The notes under the pieces are model-generated. The model ran no database searches. It saw only the letters and a list, made by a program, of their open reading frames with translations, and had not been told where the DNA came from. The position numbers and the translations under genes were made by a program. From NCBI GenBank assembly GCA_022769665.1, contig JALEIR010000032.1:1-64000 (forward strand): a stretch of 64,000 bases of DNA, read 5' to 3'. Positions 60,835 through 64,000 of the stretch are shown here, piece after piece (within the stretch, counting starts at the first letter, position 1; each line of letters begins with the position of its first letter). The stretch is from Lachnospiraceae bacterium (GTDB lineage Bacteria; Bacillota; Clostridia; Lachnospirales; Lachnospiraceae).

Positions 60835-62232
60835 ATGAAATTGAGGAAAAATTTAATAGGAGACAAGGCGTTTTACAAAATGGCCTTGGGTGTTGCGGTG
60901 CCTATAATGATTCAGAACGGCATCACTAATTTTGTGGGACTTTTGGACAATATCATGGTAGGACGTATCGGAACGGAGCAGATGTCCGGCATTGCCATTG
61001 TCAATCAGCTTTTGATGGTATTTAATCTGGCGATATTCGGTGCCATATCGGGAGCCGGTATTTTTACTGCGCAATTTTACGGATGCCGAAATCATAAAGG
61101 AGTACAGAGAACCTTTCGTTTTAAACTGTATATTTGTGCGTTGATTCTGACTTTGGGGATTCTGATATTCCTGACAGGAGGAGAAAACCTGATTCTGATG
61201 TATTTACACGGAGAGGGGAATGAAGCGGCGTTGGAAGCCACTCTGGGATACGGAAGAGAGTATTTACTGGTGATGTTGATGGGGCTTCTGCCGTTTGCAA
61301 TAGAAGAAATTTATGCGGGAACGCTGAGAGAGTGCGGCGAGACAAAGATTCCCATGGTTGCTGGTATTGTTGCGGTATGCGTGAATCTGGTGCTGAATTA
61401 TCTCTTGATTTTCGGAAAATTCGGTTGTCCGAAGCTGGGCGTAGTGGGCGCAGCGGTGGCGACGGTAATCTCCAGATATGTACAGGCAGCGGTGGTGATT
61501 GTGTGGACACATACCCATTCCGAGAAAATGCCCTTTATCGTGGGTGCTTACCGGGAATTTAAAATTCCGGGGCAATTGGCAGGCAATATCCTGAAGAAGG
61601 GTACACCGCTGATGGTGAACGAGATCATGTGGGCAGCGGGTATTGCGGTTTTGAATCAATGTTATTCCATGAGGGGATTGGACGCTGTGGCAGCACTGAA
61701 TATTTCCACCACAATTTCCAACCTGTTCAATGTGGTATTTGTGGCTATGGGAAGCGCCATATCCATCATTGTGGGACAGCTTCTTGGTGCGGGGAAAATG
61801 GAGGAGGCAAAGGAGACAGACACAAGGCTTATTGCCTTTTCTGTGATGGCCTGTATCCTTTTGGGAACAGTCATGTGCCTGCTGGCTCCGGTATTTCCGC
61901 TACTGTACAATACCACAGACTCTGTGAGACACCTGGCGATGAATCTGCTCCGTATGGCAGCCTGCTGTATGCCGCTGTGGGGATTTATGCATGCAACCTA
62001 TTTTACTCTGCGCACCGGAGGTAAGACTATTGTCACCTTCCTGTTTGACAGCGTGTTTCTCTGGGTGGTTACCACTCCGATTGCCTATATATTGAGCCGG
62101 TATACCGATATGCACATTTTATACCTTTATTTATGTTGCCAGCTTCTGGACATAATCAAGTGCGTTATAGGCTTTGTCCTGGTGAAGAAGGGCGTCTGGA
62201 TTCAAAATATTGTTGAAACTGCAAAGAATTAA
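60835..62232 (+). CDS. MATE family multidrug/drug:cation antiporter
   Basis: 465 residues with twelve membrane helices in two homologous halves. Signatures: GVAVPIMIQNGITNFVGLLDNIMVGRIG (about 18-45) and YTRSVRHLAMNLLR-like region in the second half (VRHLAMNLLRMAACCMPLWG). Exports cationic compounds driven by Na+ or H+. The substrate is unknown. The ribosome site is weak (GTGGAT); an in-frame TTG 12 bases upstream is possible. Confidence 0.93.
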   Translation: MKLRKNLIGDKAFYKMALGVAVPIMIQNGITNFVGLLDNIMVGRIGTEQMSGIAIVNQLLMVFNLAIFGAISGAGIFTAQFYGCRNHKGVQRTFRFKLYICALILTLGILIFLTGGENLILMYLHGEGNEAALEATLGYGREYLLVMLMGLLPFAIEEIYAGTLRECGETKIPMVAGIVAVCVNLVLNYLLIFGKFGCPKLGVVGAAVATVISRYVQAAVVIVWTHTHSEKMPFIVGAYREFKIPGQLAGNILKKGTPLMVNEIMWAAGIAVLNQCYSMRGLDAVAALNISTTISNLFNVVFVAMGSAISIIVGQLLGAGKMEEAKETDTRLIAFSVMACILLGTVMCLLAPVFPLLYNTTDSVRHLAMNLLRMAACCMPLWGFMHATYFTLRTGGKTIVTFLFDSVFLWVVTTPIAYILSRYTDMHILYLYLCCQLLDIIKCVIGFVLVKKGVWIQNIVETAKN

Positions 62233-62242
62233 TGTATTATTT

Positions 62243-62272
62243 CGTTGTAATGGGATTCCCGGATGGTTTATG
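62243..62272 (+). promoter_or_regulatory. promoter of the rhamnose mutarotase gene
   Basis: TTGTAA (62243-62248), 18 bp, TATGAT (62267-62272), about 80 bp before the gene. Confidence 0.5.
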
Positions 62273-62353
62273 ATAGAAGCATAGCAGATTTCAGAGAGAA
62301 AACTCTCGGGAAAATGTCTGTGGAAACCGGAATTCAGACAGGAGGGTAAAGGG

Positions 62354-62665
62354 ATGATTAAGGGATTTAAAATGAAGCTTTATCCCGGACAGGAAGCGGA
62401 GTATGAAAAACGTCACAATGAATTGTGGTCTGAGATGCAGGACATGATTCATGAACACGGCGGAAAGAATTACACCATTTTTCTGGACAGGGAGACATTG
62501 ACACTGTTCGGCTATATCGAGATTGAGGATGAGGAACTGTGGGCAAAGGGAGCAGATACTGCTATCAACCGCAAGTGGTGGGATTTCATGGCGGATATTA
62601 TGGAGACAAATCCCGATAACAGTCCGGTGAGCATTGATTTAAAGACTGTGTTCCATCTGGATTAA
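62354..62665 (+). CDS. rhaM: L-rhamnose mutarotase
   Basis: 103 residues. Interconverts alpha and beta L-rhamnose. Family pattern: GFKMKLYPGQEAEYEKRHNELW (about 4-25, catalytic His in KRHNE), YTIFLDRETLTLFGYIEIED, and NRKWWDFMADIMETNPDNSP (about 70-89). No other rhamnose genes are in the window, so it stands alone here. It ends at a strong terminator. Confidence 0.95.
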   Translation: MIKGFKMKLYPGQEAEYEKRHNELWSEMQDMIHEHGGKNYTIFLDRETLTLFGYIEIEDEELWAKGADTAINRKWWDFMADIMETNPDNSPVSIDLKTVFHLD

Positions 62666-62673
62666 GCAATTGT

Positions 62674-62711
62674 AAAAAGCACGTATCGTTTTCGCGATGC
62701 GTGCTTTTTTT
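62674..62711. terminator. bidirectional terminator between rhaM and the D-lactate dehydrogenase gene
   Basis: AAAAAGCACGTATCG (62674-62688) pairs with CGATGCGTGCTTTTT (62695-62709) with one T.G wobble. A-run on the left and T-run on the right make it active in both directions. Confidence 0.92.
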
Positions 62712-62755
62712 AGGCGATACATCTGATGACACACGTTTTTAGGTGATGTATGAGC

Positions 62756-63745
62756 TTATTTTACATCATTGGCACTTTCTCTGCCAGCCTCATAATCAAG
62801 TGCATTCTGCAGTGTTGTCTCTGCGATGGCACTCAGTGCCTCTCTGGTGAAAAAGCCCTGGTGGGAGGTAATCATGACATTGGGGAAGGAGAGAAGTCTG
62901 GCTGTTGTGGAATGCTCCAGAATCTCATCGGAGCGGTCCTCAAAGACGTTGTTGGTCTCCTCTTCGTACACATCCAGTCCCACACCGGCAAACTTGTGTA
63001 GGCGGATACCTTCAATTAAGTCTTCTGTTTTTACCAGTGCGCCTCTTGAGGTGTTAACCAGGATAACACCGTCCTTCATCTTTTTGATGGTGCCAATGTT
63101 TATCATGTGGTAGGTGGAGTCCATCAGCGGGCAATGAAGGGAAATGAGGTCGCTGCCCGACAGCAATTTATCGAGGGAAACATACTCAACAAAATCTTTC
63201 AGGGCAGGATTCTCATACACATCATAGGCGATGACTTTCATACCGAAGCCTCGGCAGATACGGCACATTGCTGCGCCGATTTTTCCCGTTCCGATAATAC
63301 CTGCCGTCTTTTCGTAAAAATTGAAGCCCATAAGGCCGCTTAAACTGAAATCATTTTCACGTACCTTGTTGTAAGCTTTATACAGACGACGGTTGGCAGC
63401 CAGTGCCAGAGCCATAGCATGCTCCGCAACAGCTTCCGGGGAGTAGCCGGGAACACGCATGACCCGGATGCCGTATTTCCGTGAGGCTTCCATATCTACG
63501 TTATTGAAGCCTGCGCAGCGCATCAGAATCAATCCGATTCCTTTGTTATGCAGAATTTCCACGGTCTTTACCCCAACGTCTGAGCTGACGAAAGCACATA
63601 CCGCGTCAAAACCTTCTGCCAAAGCTGCCGTTCTGGGATCGAGGTCGGATTTTGTGTATTCAATTTCCACCCCGGGGAAGTCCTTTAAGGTGTCCTGAAA
63701 AGAATCCCTGTCGTAGCTTTTGGTGTCATAGAATAATATTTTCAT
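62756..63745 (-). CDS. ldhA: D-lactate dehydrogenase (2-hydroxyacid dehydrogenase family)
   Basis: 329 residues. NAD-binding motif GTGKIGAAMCRI (about 151-162), substrate Arg in VNTSRGALV (about 233), Glu in DVYEEE (about 262) and catalytic His in SHQGFFT (about 295). RVPGYSPEAVAEHA (about 95-108) is typical of D-lactate dehydrogenases. Reduces pyruvate to D-lactate with NADH, regenerating NAD+ in fermentation. A separate 2-hydroxyacid substrate remains possible. Confidence 0.92.
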   Translation of the reverse strand: MKILFYDTKSYDRDSFQDTLKDFPGVEIEYTKSDLDPRTAALAEGFDAVCAFVSSDVGVKTVEILHNKGIGLILMRCAGFNNVDMEASRKYGIRVMRVPGYSPEAVAEHAMALALAANRRLYKAYNKVRENDFSLSGLMGFNFYEKTAGIIGTGKIGAAMCRICRGFGMKVIAYDVYENPALKDFVEYVSLDKLLSGSDLISLHCPLMDSTYHMINIGTIKKMKDGVILVNTSRGALVKTEDLIEGIRLHKFAGVGLDVYEEETNNVFEDRSDEILEHSTTARLLSFPNVMITSHQGFFTREALSAIAETTLQNALDYEAGRESANDVK

Positions 63746-63818
63746 GGCAATTACCTCTTTTCTGTTTCGTATATATCCTATTTTAGCACATTTTTACCGG
63801 AAACAAAATATCTTATAC

Positions 63819-63844
63819 AAAAGCCCCGGCAAAACTGCCGGGGC
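63819..63844 (-). terminator. terminator of the GH94-like gene
   Basis: GCCCCGGC / GCCGGGGC (63823-63830 and 63837-63844), 6-nt loop; on the minus strand it is followed by TTTT. It lies 20 bp after the stop of the gene running off the window. Confidence 0.85.
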
Positions 63845-63864
63845 GAATCTTTAAGCTTGAAAAT

Positions 63865-64000
63865 TTATCCCATGGTGACAACTACGTTGTATTCTGACTT
63901 GCCCTTTTCGTAAGGGATGATGTGTCCGTCCACAGCTTTGCCGTCCACAGTCATGGATACTACACCCTTCTGTACATTGTTCGGATTTTTTACCTGAATG
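63865..64000 (-). CDS. C-terminus of a GH94-type glycoside phosphorylase (partial)
   Basis: The last 45 codons of a gene whose start lies beyond 64000: IQVKNPNNVQKGVVSMTVDG, KAVDGHIIPY and NVVVTMG, then TAA. This matches the final beta segment of cellobiose/chitobiose-type phosphorylases (GH94), which release sugar-1-phosphate from beta-glucosides. Which substrate cannot be told from the tail. Confidence 0.75.
   Translation of the reverse strand, partial: IQVKNPNNVQKGVVSMTVDGKAVDGHIIPYEKGKSEYNVVVTMG

Overview
The window looks like a chromosomal segment of an anaerobic, spore-forming Firmicute, most likely a gut-type member of the Lachnospiraceae (Clostridia). The reasons are low to moderate GC, strong GGAGG-type ribosome sites, TTGACA/TATAAT promoters, a T-box leader, CotF-like and SpmA/SpmB sporulation genes, glycine-radical-type activases, and small lineage families (DUF6472, DUF6128) typical of that group. 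I see no prophage, integron, CRISPR array or intact insertion sequence. Family names come from recognising motifs by eye; no database was searched.

Layout. 1-300: end of a tRNA cluster (Tyr partial, initiator Met, Phe). 410-6300: envelope L,D-transpeptidase, HD-domain protein, Orn/Lys/Arg decarboxylase-family enzyme, pyruvate kinase, guanylate-kinase-like protein. 6320-10880: the conserved Firmicute block yaaR-holB-ricT-trmN6-rsmI. 10958-14031: DUF6472 protein, LrgA/LrgB pair, two CotF-like spore proteins, SpmA/SpmB. 14247-19855: acetolactate synthase facing a five-gene polar amino-acid ABC transporter operon. 20106-21462: a broken chimera of a circularly permuted ATP-grasp gene and an M14/AstE-type gene. 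21506-23805: Mrr-like protein and DUF885 protein. 23986-30990: L-arabinose operon (araR, araA, FGGY kinase, araD, split transketolase). 31165-33536: amidase, ribulose-phosphate epimerase, unknown protein. 33582-36023: T-box and methionyl-tRNA synthetase. 36177-41924: hydrolase, acetyltransferase, DUF624 protein, MsmX/UgpC-type ATPase, CdaR/PucR-type regulator, DUF6128 protein. 41926-45135: radical SAM protein, SRP RNA, flavin reductase, acyltransferase. 45163-48364: a membrane HD-GYP/GGDEF protein followed by an unassigned structured RNA region. 48463-52036: Smr-less MutS2-like protein, wrecked Rpn-type nuclease, TadA. 52163-59926: LacI-type regulator and the alpha-glucan operon (glycogen phosphorylase, pullulanase, 4-alpha-glucanotransferase). 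60044-64000: radical SAM activase, MATE exporter, rhamnose mutarotase, D-lactate dehydrogenase, and the end of a GH94-like phosphorylase.

How it fits together. The arabinose genes convert arabinose to ribulose, ribulose-5-P and xylulose-5-P, which transketolase and the separate Rpe feed into the pentose phosphate pathway and glycolysis (pyruvate kinase, acetolactate synthase, D-lactate dehydrogenase). The second carbohydrate block debranches and phosphorolyses alpha-glucans under a LacI-family regulator with a visible 14-bp palindromic operator inside the promoter.

Most worth a second look: the chimeric pseudogene, the roughly 200-nt RNA with its own promoter and terminator behind the c-di-GMP enzyme gene, two apparently leaderless genes with identical -10 to ATG spacing, two transcription units with a terminator directly behind the promoter, a convergent terminator containing both stop codons, and a hairpin that buries the ribosome site of the DUF6128 gene. 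I do not see a clearly novel multi-gene defence or mobile system.
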